From the NCBI GenBank assembly GCA_963978545.1, contig OZ021721.1, forward strand, positions 39,667,348 through 39,731,347: DNA of 64,000 nt, in the 5' to 3' direction. Origin of the DNA: Linyphia triangularis. Its lineage: Eukaryota; Arthropoda; Arachnida; Araneae; Linyphiidae. The notes under the pieces are model-generated. The model was not told the DNA's origin. It saw nothing but the letters and a program-made list of their open reading frames with translations, and made no database searches. How positions within the stretch are numbered: position 1 is the first letter of the stretch; each line of letters opens with the position of its first letter. Both the position numbers and the translations under genes were made by a program. Positions 23,302 through 34,580 of this stretch are shown here, in pieces.

Positions 23302-25363
23302 CGAGTTATCTTGTTTGATTTTGAATTATGTATAACGGGTTGTACTCAACTGACTACAGTAAAAGGTTGAAATTATTATATAATTAGCTATTGAGTTTCG
23401 TTTAAAGCCTTATATGAAATTTTAAATGAAAATATAACAGCTTTGAGTAAGACTGACTGATTGAAATTCTTACAAAAAATATATCACAATGATGTGAATT
23501 ATGTTCTTATGTAATGCTACAAAACTATACAAAATCCGAATATAATGCTAGTAGAATTATTCAAAGAAAAATATCTACTTATATACCTAGTATTGGGTGA
23601 ACACAGATAACTTTCTTTTGTAAAAATGTAAAATGCATTTTGTGAATTCAAAGAATTTATTCATATTTTATATTCAGAAGTCATTCAGAAATACCTATAC
23701 AATTTTCTTTTCAAACGTAGCATATATCAAATAACTGCATAAGATTACTTCCTGGAACATAAATAGAAACTCAACTATAGAAAGCAAAAATGCCCGAATC
23801 CAAATTTGTATGCATCTGTTAAAAGTTTTTAGATGGTATCTCATTTATTTCTTGGATCAAAATCTCCAGTTCCTCTGAGGCTTCATTTCTATTAAAGTGG
23901 TAAAATCTAATGCATTTACAGAAATATAATATCTGAAATATTACATTGGTGTGTATCAGAATTTAAAAAAATATTGTTGATATGTGTCAAGAAGTGGACT
24001 TTTTATGTTGCGTCAGTTTTTATGTCAAGAGCTCTTGTATTCTCAAATGTATTCCTATATTTCTTAGCGAAAGTGACAACATTTTTCAAACATAACATTC
24101 AAAAACATAGTTGTGGTTCTAAGTTTTTTTTTTTTTTTAAGTTACTTTTTTTATACGGAATGGATCCGTTTCTTTTTTTTTTGTTTTTTGACTACGACTT
24201 TATGTATTTAGTAATTATCTGCTATTATTTATTCGAGCTTATGTAAAAAAAAAAAATCAAAGGCCAATGCATTATGAACATATGTGCCACACAGAAATCG
24301 ATGTAACCCTAATGTTTGTGATAAGCATCTCGCTTAATTGTAAAGCTGAATAAACATTATGTAACTACGACACATACACATAATAATGATAATAAAAAAA
24401 CAAAAAAAACAACAACATTGCTTCATAAATGTAATTGTCTACTTTCGCCAAGACGAAAGAGTGAAACTCGGTGGGTGGTTAATAGTATAATAAACAATAA
24501 CTAAATAAAATAAGTTTTTTTAATGACAATCTTTTGAGATCTTAGCGTATATAAAAAATAACGTCTTAAAACTTTTAGTTTGACATTTAAAGCAGTGAGA
24601 TATAAAAGCATTAAGTTCAAATAGGTACAATGATTTTTCAAATAATTACAAAAAATTAACAAGATGGCTTGAATAGAGATATAAGTACATATAGATTAAG
24701 TAGAAAAAAATTACAACATTTAAGTGTAAAAGTGGTTTGTTGCTAAGTTTCTCTAAAATTAAATTTTCAGGCTTTGACTATTACATCCAAAGTTAGGACA
24801 TAGGCTTTAAGATTTCAACGGTCATGGGAGTGGAATATAGAAGGTCTTCTTAAAATACGTTACAACAACTATAATTATTTTCGAAATCATATCTCAATTA
24901 AATGCGTTTGCTATAACAATGCAGTCTCGTTTGATTTCAAAGGGATTTTGACAACGGTTTCGCTTTAAAAAAAAAAAAATTCTAGTTTAGTGAATAGGTA
25001 AATTTGCGGATTGGAAGTACTATCTAGTACTTTTTGAACAATTATTTGTCTTTGAAAAAATTGTTTTAAAATAAAGTAGTGCTATAAATTTTATTGAAAT
25101 CAATGTCTTAATAAATTCAACATTCAAAATTACAAGTACCAACAATTTTATTTTTATTAAGAATGTAAGCTCAAAATTGTCGTAAAGTATAGGTCAATTT
25201 CACTTTCGACTCAAGAAGTAAACTTCAAATTTACAAGATTTAAAATTTTAGTTTTATGTAGTGTAAATATGTATAGATTTTTGCCCGACATTGCATTTTT
25301 ATTTTTTTACAATTCACTTATTTGAAAGAAAGCTGCCAAAAAACGAAACTATATTAATACATA
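23302..25363. other. AT-rich intergenic sequence
   Basis: No gene was recognised. An open frame at 23974-24246 is dominated by Phe and Leu from poly(T) sequence and is not credible. Confidence 0.5.
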
Positions 25364-25367
25364 CATA
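25364..25367 (+). repeat. Left target-site duplication of the LTR array (CATA)
   Basis: CATA immediately precedes the first LTR and recurs directly after the third LTR at 35156-35159. A 4-bp duplication is usual for Ty3/gypsy integrases. No CATA is found at the inner junctions, so the whole array descends from one integration. Confidence 0.8.
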
Positions 25368-25939
25368 TGTAGTTAAGAGGACGGATACATAAAGTTACTA
25401 CAGGTTTAAATTGATTCGTGAAATTTAATTAAATCTTAAAGTTTATATTTACAAGTTTATATACAACTATTTACAATTAACGGTCAGTTAAAACAGCATC
25501 GCTTTTAAAGGTATGCTTGAAGCGACTGCTGGTGCATCAGACCGATGGCATCTGAAGAATCTGGTTTCCTGCGGTGGCTTTTATGCAGTTCCACATTTAC
25601 ATATCTCGAAATTTGGGCACGCGATATTTTAACACGGCCCATACGGCACACTGGTGAGAAACGCTGTAGCACAGATCACGATGATTGAACTCAAACGCAC
25701 TAGCTTCCTTTCGTTCGAGTGGCAACACTTTCTTTGGTGGGTGTTTCACTAGGAATGCCGAGTTGTAACTTCCATTTTGAACGGCAGAATTCTTGCGATT
25801 TGATTTAGGCGGTTCTTTGCTTAGCATGCACTTAATTCTGCATGTTCATGCTTTGCGGTAGAACTTCCTGAAGGCGTTTCACGGAATTAAAAACGGTGAG
25901 TTATTTTATTTACTTTTCGTGAATTGTAGTGCCGCTACA
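25368..25939 (-). repeat. LTR 1 (3' LTR of unit 1), 572 bp
   Basis: It begins TGTAGTTAAG and ends GCCGCTACA on the plus strand. It lacks three bases (ATA) present near the start of LTRs 2 and 3, and has G at 25883 and C at 25894. On the minus strand GCATAAAAGCC (25577-25587) is a TATA-like box and TCAGAT about 25 bases downstream could be an initiator. A 76-codon frame within the LTR (25597-25827) repeats in all three LTRs and looks fortuitous. Confidence 0.92.
25577..25587 (-). promoter_or_regulatory. TATA-like box in LTR
   Basis: GCATAAAAGCC on the minus strand lies within the LTR upstream of a TCAGAT initiator-like sequence, the arrangement expected at a U3/R border. Identical copies are in the other two LTRs (shifted by 4,608 and 9,216). 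Confidence 0.5.
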
Positions 25940-25953
25940 GGGACTCCCCCTCC
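25940..25953 (-). other. Polypurine tract, unit 1
   Basis: The minus strand reads GGAGGGGGAGTCCC directly before the LTR. This is the position and composition of the plus-strand primer for reverse transcription. Confidence 0.75.
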
Positions 25954-25957
25954 AGTG

Positions 25958-26239
25958 TCAACGTAAACCTTTCGGATTGACCCGAAAGTGAACCTTTCTA
26001 CCAAACGTTGTTGGTGTTTGTGGTTCAAGTGCTGGTAGTTGAATGTCTTCCGCAGGGAGGAACGCTGGCTTCAGTCGATCTATACTAATAAAAGAAGGTT
26101 TTCCGTTAATAAGCAACTTAAAAAGTTTGTCAGACTTTGACATCACTTGGAAAGGACCTTGGTATGGGGATTGCAGGGTTCGACGAACTCCGTCGTTTCT
26201 AACGAAAACATGCGTACAGTTCTTTAATTCTTTATGCAC
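25958..26239 (-). pseudogene. Integrase C-terminal domain, unit 1
   Basis: The 93 residues contain THVFVRNDGVRRTLQSPYQG, then PFQV, LLINGKPSFISIDRLKPAF and a basic tail. This is the chromatin- and DNA-binding C-terminal region of gypsy-type integrases (the GPF/Y-like module). It is in a different frame from the catalytic core at 26440-27396. The apparent start Met lies inside the domain, so this is the tail of a broken pol rather than a separate gene. Between the two parts I see stops at 26440-26442 and about 26333, and a frame change near 26250. Confidence 0.85.
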
Positions 26240-26439
26240 AAAAACTTTTCCACTTGTATGGGACGATGCAGGTCAGGTACTGGTCTTAGATTTTGCATGA
26301 TGTGTTGTAGCTTACCTACAAAAGTTGTCTAGTCGATTCTTTCTTTACTCTCCATCAGAAACTCCCCAGGCAACTTGATATTCGTTCCATACGCTAGTTG
26401 AGCTGGAGTAGCTTGTAGATCTTCGCGATATGTAGCTCG

Positions 26440-27396
26440 CTAACCCATCAACACTGTTGGTAGTGCGTCCACCCATCCTAGGTTTGTGTGACACTTTAAA
26501 CTCCGATGGATCCGCTCGATAATACCATTTGAGGAAGGTCGATACGGAGAGGTTTGAAGGGTTTCCACGCCAAGTAGTGCAGCTAAGGACTTTAATAGAT
26601 TGGATTCGAACTGTCTTCCTTGATCCGATGTTATCTTTGCTGGGGTTCCGAAGCGACAAATCCAATTTTCGTACAAGGTACGGGCAACTGTTTCGGCAGT
26701 GATGTCTTGGATTGGATAAGCTTCAGGCCACCTCGTAAACCGGTCAATGCATGTAAGGCAGTACGAATAACCTCTGGAGGGTGGAAGTCTTCCAAACATG
26801 TCGATATGGATGTGTTCAAATCTTGTAGAAGGTAGCTGAAATGATCCTAAAGGTGTTGAAGTGTACCTTGAGACTTTGTTGCGCTGGCATTCTATGCAGG
26901 ATCGAGCCCACATTGAAACATCCCTTTTCATGAACGGCCAAACAAATTTTGTGCTCAGCAGTTTTTGGGTAGATCTTATTCCCGGGTGAGATATGCGGTG
27001 AAATGAATTGAAGATGATCTTGCGAAAACTTCTGGGCACGAATGGTCGAACAATACCGGTAGATGTGTCGCAATAAAGATTTGAATTTTGGTGGTGCATT
27101 GGTTGAAGTTTAAGGTTAGTCTTTTCAGGTTTGGAAAGTAATTGCTGCAACTCGACACCAGTTTTCTGTAGATCAGCCATCTTGTCATAATCAATACTAG
27201 AAGGTACGTCAAAAGTTGAAATTCTGGATAGAGTATCTGCAACAATGTTTTCTTCTCCTTTGATATACTGGATGTTGGTGGAAAACTGGCTAATGAAGTC
27301 AAGGTGCCGTAGCTGTCTTGGGCTTGCCTTTTCCGATTTTTGCTGAAAAGCGAAGATGAGGAGTCTGTGATCGGTAAAAATGACGAAATGCGTCCT
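26440..27396 (-). pseudogene. RNase H end plus integrase zinc finger and core, unit 1
   Basis: The frame opens near 27396 with IFTDHR and ADTLSR (RNase H C-terminal side). From the Met at 27180, an H-x3-H (residues 61/65) and C-x2-C (95/98) zinc finger precede the catalytic triad Asp127, Asp186 and Glu222. The last two are separated by exactly 35 residues, the D,D(35)E spacing. The integrase would insert element cDNA into host DNA. The frame ends at a TAG (26440-26442) just after VLMG, where the family normally continues, so a nonsense mutation separates it from the C-terminal domain. Confidence 0.92.
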
Positions 27397-27705
27397 TCCA
27401 GCATGTGACGAAAATGCTTAATGGCGGCGTACACTGCAAGTAGTTCTCTGTCGTATGCACTGTACTTTTTCTCCGCTACTGAAAGTTTTCTGGAGAAAAA
27501 TGCCAGTGGTTGATATCCTTCTGGAGAGCTTTGCTGTAGTACTCCTCCAATGGCGGTATCAGATGCATCAACCGTCAAGGAAATACCTGCTGTTGATGAC
27601 GGGTGTACTAGCGTTGTAGTGGTTGCCAAATCCTTTTTGCACTGCTGGAAAGCTTTTTCCGCTTCTTCCGTCCAAATCACGGGTCTCTTGTCTTTTCTTC
27701 GCGCC
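27390..27705 (-). pseudogene. RNase H N-terminal part, unit 1
   Basis: In its own frame from about 27705 the sequence reads [15 protein letters not shown], then [15 protein letters not shown] and YDRELLAVYAAIKHFRHMLEG. This is the tether and first half of the gypsy RNase H domain with catalytic Asp (TVDAS) and Glu (DRELL). The domain then shifts frame near 27395 and resumes with IFTDHR. The junction with the upstream RT frame is another frameshift near 27700. The frame runs on to 26976 out of phase, but that part is not meaningful. Confidence 0.85.
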
Positions 27706-29028
27706 TTTCAAGTATTGGAATAATGGAGCTTGAGTGGTTGCCGCATGTGGAATGAAACGTCTATAAAAATTCATCATCGCCAAAAATCTTCTCATTTCCT
27801 GTATAGTTGAGGGTTTTGGGAAGTTGATGATTGAAGAAACTTTATCTTCCAAGGGCTGTATTCCTTTTTCAGTGATGGTGTACCCGAGAAAATTTACTTC
27901 AGATTTACCAAAATTGCACTTGGAAGGATTTATCCGAATTTCATGGTCTTGAAATCGCTTGAAAATAGTGCGAAGATGATTGAGGTGCTCTTCTTTGTTT
28001 TTTGAGGCTATCAAGACGTCATCGATGTAGGGTAAGCAAAAGTTGAGATCTTGCAAGATGCTGTGGATGAACCTCTGGAACGTTTGTGCCGCATTGCAAA
28101 GCCCAAAGCTCATGAACGGAAATTCGAAAAGTCCGAAGGATGTAATGACCGCTGTTTTCGCAATATCCTCTTCTCTCACCGGGATTTGGTGGTAAGCTCG
28201 GAAAAGGTCGATGGTCGAAAACATCTTTTGTCCTTCTAGTTGTAGTGCTACGTCGTGAATATGAGGTATTGGATACCTGTCAGCCTTCGTAACTGCATTC
28301 AAACGTCTGTAGTCACCACGCGGTCTCCAATCTCCATTCTTTTTGGGCACCATATGCAATGATGACGCCCAACTGCTTTTGGATGGTCTGCAGATTCCTT
28401 TGACAATCATGTATTGGAATTCTCTTTTGGCGATAGCTAACTTTTCAGGTGGGAGACTTATTGGTCTTGAAAAGACAGGGGGTCCTGTGGTCTCGATATG
28501 ATGCTCCACTTGGTGTTTTACTTTTGCCTTCGCTTCTACTCGCGTGATTTCGGGAAACTCCAATAAAAGATCTTTGTAAGGAGAGTTTTCTGCAAGTACT
28601 GTGATCGCACTGTCCTTTGAGGCTATCATTCGAACTGAAATCTTTCTTCTTGTGCTTGTATCGATGAGGCATGAATTTTTCATATCGACCAACAAGCCGA
28701 AGTTTTTCAGAAAGTCAGCTCCAATGATAGGGTGTTCTACTGCTGCTATTACAAATGGCCAAGGAAAAACTCTGCGTAGATTAAGGTCCAAGGTAAGGAG
28801 TTTTTCACCATAAGTTGAAATGGTCGTTCCATTTGCTGCAAACAGTTTTAGTTTTGAGGGCGTGCGGTTTTTCTCTTGTATTGTTCTTGGTGGGGTTACT
28901 GAAATTTCCGCACCTGTATCGATCAAAAATCTTAGTCCTGTAGATTTGTCGGTCAAAAACAACCTTTTAGCTTGGCCAAGTTCGCTTGTGGCCTCAAGCG
29001 AAGGCCATTCTAGTTTTCCTGGTCGAAT
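27568..29028 (-). pseudogene. Pol: aspartic protease and reverse transcriptase, unit 1
   Basis: The open frame starts after a TAA at 29029-29031 without an ATG, as expected for a Pol made by frameshifting from Gag. Counting from the TTG at 28962, the protease active site is DTGA at 15-18 and its flap-side motif IIGADF at 79-84. The RT has FSTIDL (catalytic Asp252), [12 protein letters not shown] and YIDD at 312-315. YIDD replaces the more usual YVDD, a tolerated variant. After about residue 422 the frame is wrong and the RNase H continues in another frame. Retained catalytic residues suggest recent activity of the lineage. Confidence 0.93.
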
Positions 29029-29039
29029 TTACAAGGCTT

Positions 29040-29848
29040 GTCACAGTTTCTGGCTTTTCTCCCAAATGTTTGGTGAAACTAACATATTCCAGCACTGCGG
29101 TCGAATTTTCGTGAACTTGACGAGCTTCTCGCATACCTTCGAGCGGGACTTCGGCTTTTACTTCTCCATCTAGGTCTGCCTTCCTGGAGGTTGTTAATCA
29201 TAACAGAGAGCTGGTCTACTCGTTTCCGTAGATTGTAACATTCGCTGCAACTGCCTTTTTGCTCTTCCAGCAAGGGGATAGATGAAGAGTCCGTTACTTC
29301 CAAAACCTTGTCTGCCATTTTTGCCAAGTTATAAGGTCTCCGGAACTTATTGCTAAAATTTGTTGGATCGCTGTTGGCAGGCGTTGTAGCCACAAATTCT
29401 TCAGGAGGTCTTCAGGTACCTTAGGAGAAAGATCTCGCATCTTGCGTAAGAACCGTTTTGGTCGGTCATCTCCCAGCTGCAGCTCTTGAAGGAGCAATTT
29501 CAGCTGGTGAGTTTCTGAATCCTGAAACTGCTCTATGACACGATTCTTGAGTACTTCATATTTTCGATCTTGGGGCGGGTTCAAAATAATATCACTAATC
29601 TGGGCGATAACCTCCGTCTCAATTGCCGCAACAACGTGGTGGTACTTTACTTCATCCCGAGTGATCCCGGCTATGACGAACTGGCTTTCAATCTGGGCGA
29701 AGTGGACTTTCGGATTTTGTTTCCAGAATGTTGGTGCTTTAAAAGCAACACGATTTACTGCCGGAGATATGGTAGGGAGAGAAGAGTCATCAGTTGATAG
29801 GATAGGATCGTCGGGGCTTTGCATTGTATCCTTCTGGTCGCTGGCCAT
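29040..29848 (-). pseudogene. Gag, frameshifted, unit 1
   Basis: The N-terminal frame (29848 to 29294) has VAFKAPTFWKQNPKVHFAQI and ILNPPQDRKYEVLKNRVIEQ, the capsid-like core of arthropod gypsy Gag. The protein leaves frame near 29330, where one base seems to be missing, and continues in the frame of 29393-29079 with LAKMADKVLEV, a Cys-containing segment and an Arg/Ser-rich stretch. The C-terminal CWY..C..PC knuckle (about 29085-29030) is split over further frames. Gag would package element RNA; this copy cannot encode it intact. Confidence 0.88.
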
Positions 29849-29958
29849 CTTGGTGTACCAATTTCAGATTTATGAGGGTGCCGGAAAATCAATTTTGATA
29901 TGAAGGGCAAGAAAAGGGTCGAAGTTTCAGCAATTGCTCAGTCTGTTGATGTTCTTTT

Positions 29959-29970
29959 GCCAGGTCACCA
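29959..29970 (-). other. Primer-binding site, unit 1
   Basis: Two bases after the LTR end the minus strand reads TGGTGACCTGGC. The TGG start (complement of tRNA CCA) and position are right for a tRNA primer-binding site. I cannot assign the tRNA. Confidence 0.65.
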
Positions 29971-29972
29971 AT

Positions 29973-30547
29973 TGTAGTTAAGAGGACGGATACATAATAA
30001 AGTTACTACAGGTTTAAATTGATTCGTGAAATTTAATTAAATCTTAAAGTTTATATTTACAAGTTTATATACAACTATTTACAATTAACGGTCAGTTAAA
30101 ACAGCATCGCTTTTAAAGGTATGCTTGAAGCGACTGCTGGTGCATCAGACCGATGGCATCTGAAGAATCTGGTTTCCTGCGGTGGCTTTTATGCAGTTCC
30201 ACATTTACATATCTCGAAATTTGGGCACGCGATATTTTAACACGGCCCATACGGCACACTGGTGAGAAACGCTGTAGCACAGATCACGATGATTGAACTC
30301 AAACGCACTAGCTTCCTTTCGTTCGAGTGGCAACACTTTCTTTGGTGGGTGTTTCACTAGGAATGCCGAGTTGTAACTTCCATTTTGAACGGCAGAATTC
30401 TTGCGATTTGATTTAGGCGGTTCTTTGCTTAGCATGCACTTAATTCTGCATGTTCATGCTTTGCGGTAGAACTTCCTGAAGGCGTTTCACGGAATTAAAA
30501 ACGGTGAGTTATTTTATTTACTTTTCGTGAATTGTAGTGCCGCTACA
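29973..30547 (-). repeat. LTR 2, shared middle LTR, 575 bp (hybrid)
   Basis: It is both the 5' LTR of unit 1 and the 3' LTR of unit 2. It has the extra ATA near its left end like LTR 3. At its right end it has G (30491) and C (30502) like LTR 1. No target duplication lies at either side. This marker order is what a crossover inside the LTR would leave. Confidence 0.92.
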
Positions 30548-30561
30548 GGGACTCCCCCTCC
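30548..30561 (-). other. Polypurine tract, unit 2
   Basis: Identical to the tract of unit 1 (GGAGGGGGAGTCCC on the minus strand) and adjacent to LTR 2. Confidence 0.75.
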
Positions 30562-30565
30562 AGTG

Positions 30566-30847
30566 TCAACGTAAACCTTTCGGATTGACCCGAAAGTGAA
30601 CCTTTCTACCAAACGTTGTTGGTGTTTGTGGTTCAAGTGCTGGTAGTTGAATGTCTTCCGCAGGGAGGAACGCTGGCTTCAGTCGATCTATACTAATAAA
30701 AGAAGGTTTTCCGTTAATAAGCAACTTAAAAAGTTTGTCAGACTTTGACATCACTTGGAAAGGACCTTGGTATGGGGATTGCAGGGTTCGACGAACTCCG
30801 TCGTTTCTAACGAAAACATGCGTACAGTTCTTTAATTCTTTATGCAC
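30566..30847 (-). pseudogene. Integrase C-terminal domain, unit 2
   Basis: Identical at the protein level to the 93-residue segment at 25958-26239, with the same separation from the catalytic core by a frame change and stops. Confidence 0.85.
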
Positions 30848-31047
30848 AAAAACTTTTCCACTTGTATGGGACGATGCAGGTCAGGTACTGGTCTTAGATT
30901 TTGCATGATGTGTTGTAGCTTACCTACAAAAGTTGTCTAGTCGATTCTTTCTTTACTCTCCATCAGAAACTCCCCAGGCAACTTGATATTCGTTCCATAC
31001 GCTAGTTGAGCTGGAGTAGCTTGTAGATCTTCGCGATATGTAGCTCG

Positions 31048-32004
31048 CTAACCCATCAACACTGTTGGTAGTGCGTCCACCCATCCTAGGTTTGTGTGAC
31101 ACTTTAAACTCCGATGGATCCGCTCGATAATACCATTTGAGGAAGGTCGATACGGAGAGGTTTGAAGGGTTTCCACGCCAAGTAGTGCAGCTAAGGACTT
31201 TAATAGATTGGATTCGAACTGTCTTCCTTGATCCGATGTTATCTTTGCTGGGGTTCCGAAGCGACAAATCCAATTTTCGTACAAGGTACGGGCAACTGTT
31301 TCGGCAGTGATGTCTTGGATTGGATAAGCTTCAGGCCACCTCGTAAACCGGTCAATGCATGTAAGGCAGTACGAATAACCTCTGGAGGGTGGAAGTCTTC
31401 CAAACATGTCGATATGGATGTGTTCAAATCTTGTAGAAGGTAGCTGAAATGATCCTAAAGGTGTTGAAGTGTACCTTGAGACTTTGTTGCGCTGGCATTC
31501 TATGCAGGATCGAGCCCACATTGAAACATCCCTTTTCATGAACGGCCAAACAAATTTTGTGCTCAGCAGTTTTTGGGTAGATCTTATTCCCGGGTGAGAT
31601 ATGCGGTGAAATGAATTGAAGATGATCTTGCGAAAACTTCTGGGCACGAATGGTCGAACAATACCGGTAGATGTGTCGCAATAAAGATTTGAATTTTGGT
31701 GGTGCATTGGTTGAAGTTTAAGGTTAGTCTTTTCAGGTTTGGAAAGTAATTGCTGCAACTCGACACCAGTTTTCTGTAGATCAGCCATCTTGTCATAATC
31801 AATACTAGAAGGTACGTCAAAAGTTGAAATTCTGGATAGAGTATCTGCAACAATGTTTTCTTCTCCTTTGATATACTGGATGTTGGTGGAAAACTGGCTA
31901 ATGAAGTCAAGGTGCCGTAGCTGTCTTGGGCTTGCCTTTTCCGATTTTTGCTGAAAAGCGAAGATGAGGAGTCTGTGATCGGTAAAAATGACGAAATGCG
32001 TCCT
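31048..32004 (-). pseudogene. RNase H end plus integrase core, unit 2
   Basis: Same HHCC finger and D,D(35)E triad as unit 1, and the same TAG after VLMG (31048-31050). From the Met at 31788 the 246-residue translation is identical to unit 1, showing that the nonsense mutation predates the duplication or that the duplication is an assembly copy. Confidence 0.92.
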
Positions 32005-32313
32005 TCCAGCATGTGACGAAAATGCTTAATGGCGGCGTACACTGCAAGTAGTTCTCTGTCGTATGCACTGTACTTTTTCTCCGCTACTGAAAGTTTTCTG
32101 GAGAAAAATGCCAGTGGTTGATATCCTTCTGGAGAGCTTTGCTGTAGTACTCCTCCAATGGCGGTATCAGATGCATCAACCGTCAAGGAAATACCTGCTG
32201 TTGATGACGGGTGTACTAGCGTTGTAGTGGTTGCCAAATCCTTTTTGCACTGCTGGAAAGCTTTTTCCGCTTCTTCCGTCCAAATCACGGGTCTCTTGTC
32301 TTTTCTTCGCGCC
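31998..32313 (-). pseudogene. RNase H N-terminal part, unit 2
   Basis: Carries the same TVDAS and DRELLAVY motifs and the same two frame changes (near 32003 and 32308) as unit 1. Confidence 0.85.
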
Positions 32314-33636
32314 TTTCAAGTATTGGAATAATGGAGCTTGAGTGGTTGCCGCATGTGGAATGAAACGTCTATAAAAATTCATCATCGCCAAAAATCTTCT
32401 CATTTCCTGTATAGTTGAGGGTTTTGGGAAGTTGATGATTGAAGAAACTTTATCTTCCAAGGGCTGTATTCCTTTTTCAGTGATGGTGTACCCGAGAAAA
32501 TTTACTTCAGATTTACCAAAATTGCACTTGGAAGGATTTATCCGAATTTCATGGTCTTGAAATCGCTTGAAAATAGTGCGAAGATGATTGAGGTGCTCTT
32601 CTTTGTTTTTTGAGGCTATCAAGACGTCATCGATGTAGGGTAAGCAAAAGTTGAGATCTTGCAAGATGCTGTGGATGAACCTCTGGAACGTTTGTGCCGC
32701 ATTGCAAAGCCCAAAGCTCATGAACGGAAATTCGAAAAGTCCGAAGGATGTAATGACCGCTGTTTTCGCAATATCCTCTTCTCTCACCGGGATTTGGTGG
32801 TAAGCTCGGAAAAGGTCGATGGTCGAAAACATCTTTTGTCCTTCTAGTTGTAGTGCTACGTCGTGAATATGAGGTATTGGATACCTGTCAGCCTTCGTAA
32901 CTGCATTCAAACGTCTGTAGTCACCACGCGGTCTCCAATCTCCATTCTTTTTGGGCACCATATGCAATGATGACGCCCAACTGCTTTTGGATGGTCTGCA
33001 GATTCCTTTGACAATCATGTATTGGAATTCTCTTTTGGCGATAGCTAACTTTTCAGGTGGGAGACTTATTGGTCTTGAAAAGACAGGGGGTCCTGTGGTC
33101 TCGATATGATGCTCCACTTGGTGTTTTACTTTTGCCTTCGCTTCTACTCGCGTGATTTCGGGAAACTCCAATAAAAGATCTTTGTAAGGAGAGTTTTCTG
33201 CAAGTACTGTGATCGCACTGTCCTTTGAGGCTATCATTCGAACTGAAATCTTTCTTCTTGTGCTTGTATCGATGAGGCATGAATTTTTCATATCGACCAA
33301 CAAGCCGAAGTTTTTCAGAAAGTCAGCTCCAATGATAGGGTGTTCTACTGCTGCTATTACAAATGGCCAAGGAAAAACTCTGCGTAGATTAAGGTCCAAG
33401 GTAAGGAGTTTTTCACCATAAGTTGAAATGGTCGTTCCATTTGCTGCAAACAGTTTTAGTTTTGAGGGCGTGCGGTTTTTCTCTTGTATTGTTCTTGGTG
33501 GGGTTACTGAAATTTCCGCACCTGTATCGATCAAAAATCTTAGTCCTGTAGATTTGTCGGTCAAAAACAACCTTTTAGCTTGGCCAAGTTCGCTTGTGGC
33601 CTCAAGCGAAGGCCATTCTAGTTTTCCTGGTCGAAT
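32176..33636 (-). pseudogene. Pol: aspartic protease and reverse transcriptase, unit 2
   Basis: The 464-residue translation from the TTG at 33570 is identical to that of unit 1, including DTGA, YIDD and the out-of-frame end. The open frame extends upstream to 33636 after a TAA. Synonymous identity also appears complete by eye, so the two units separated very recently. Confidence 0.93.
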
Positions 33637-33647
33637 TTACAAGGCTT

Positions 33648-34456
33648 GTCACAGTTTCTGGCTTTTCTCCCAAATGTTTGGTGAAACTAACATATTCCAG
33701 CACTGCGGTCGAATTTTCGTGAACTTGACGAGCTTCTCGCATACCTTCGAGCGGGACTTCGGCTTTTACTTCTCCATCTAGGTCTGCCTTCCTGGAGGTT
33801 GTTAATCATAACAGAGAGCTGGTCTACTCGTTTCCGTAGATTGTAACATTCGCTGCAACTGCCTTTTTGCTCTTCCAGCAAGGGGATAGATGAAGAGTCC
33901 GTTACTTCCAAAACCTTGTCTGCCATTTTTGCCAAGTTATAAGGTCTCCGGAACTTATTGCTAAAATTTGTTGGATCGCTGTTGGCAGGCGTTGTAGCCA
34001 CAAATTCTTCAGGAGGTCTTCAGGTACCTTAGGAGAAAGATCTCGCATCTTGCGTAAGAACCGTTTTGGTCGGTCATCTCCCAGCTGCAGCTCTTGAAGG
34101 AGCAATTTCAGCTGGTGAGTTTCTGAATCCTGAAACTGCTCTATGACACGATTCTTGAGTACTTCATATTTTCGATCTTGGGGCGGGTTCAAAATAATAT
34201 CACTAATCTGGGCGATAACCTCCGTCTCAATTGCCGCAACAACGTGGTGGTACTTTACTTCATCCCGAGTGATCCCGGCTATGACGAACTGGCTTTCAAT
34301 CTGGGCGAAGTGGACTTTCGGATTTTGTTTCCAGAATGTTGGTGCTTTAAAAGCAACACGATTTACTGCCGGAGATATGGTAGGGAGAGAAGAGTCATCA
34401 GTTGATAGGATAGGATCGTCGGGGCTTTGCATTGTATCCTTCTGGTCGCTGGCCAT
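33648..34456 (-). pseudogene. Gag, frameshifted, unit 2
   Basis: Same two overlapping frames as unit 1 (34456-33902 and 34001-33687), with the same missing base near 33938 and the same broken C-terminal knuckle. Confidence 0.88.
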
Positions 34457-34566
34457 CTTGGTGTACCAATTTCAGATTTATGAGGGTGCCGGAAAATCAA
34501 TTTTGATATGAAGGGCAAGAAAAGGGTCGAAGTTTCAGCAATTGCTCAGTCTGTTGATGTTCTTTT

Positions 34567-34578
34567 GCCAGGTCACCA
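34567..34578 (-). other. Primer-binding site, unit 2
   Basis: TGGTGACCTGGC on the minus strand, two bases inside LTR 3, identical to unit 1. Confidence 0.65.
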
Positions 34579-34580
34579 AT

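Noticed and set aside
25597..25827. 76-residue ORF repeated three times (25597, 30205, 34813)
   Set aside because: It lies inside the LTR and is repeated only because the LTR is. No known LTR-encoded protein is recognised.
26345..26665. 106-residue ORF in the integrase region and its copy at 30953-31273
   Set aside because: Out-of-frame shadow of the integrase gene; the true frame here reads past the TAG at 26440.
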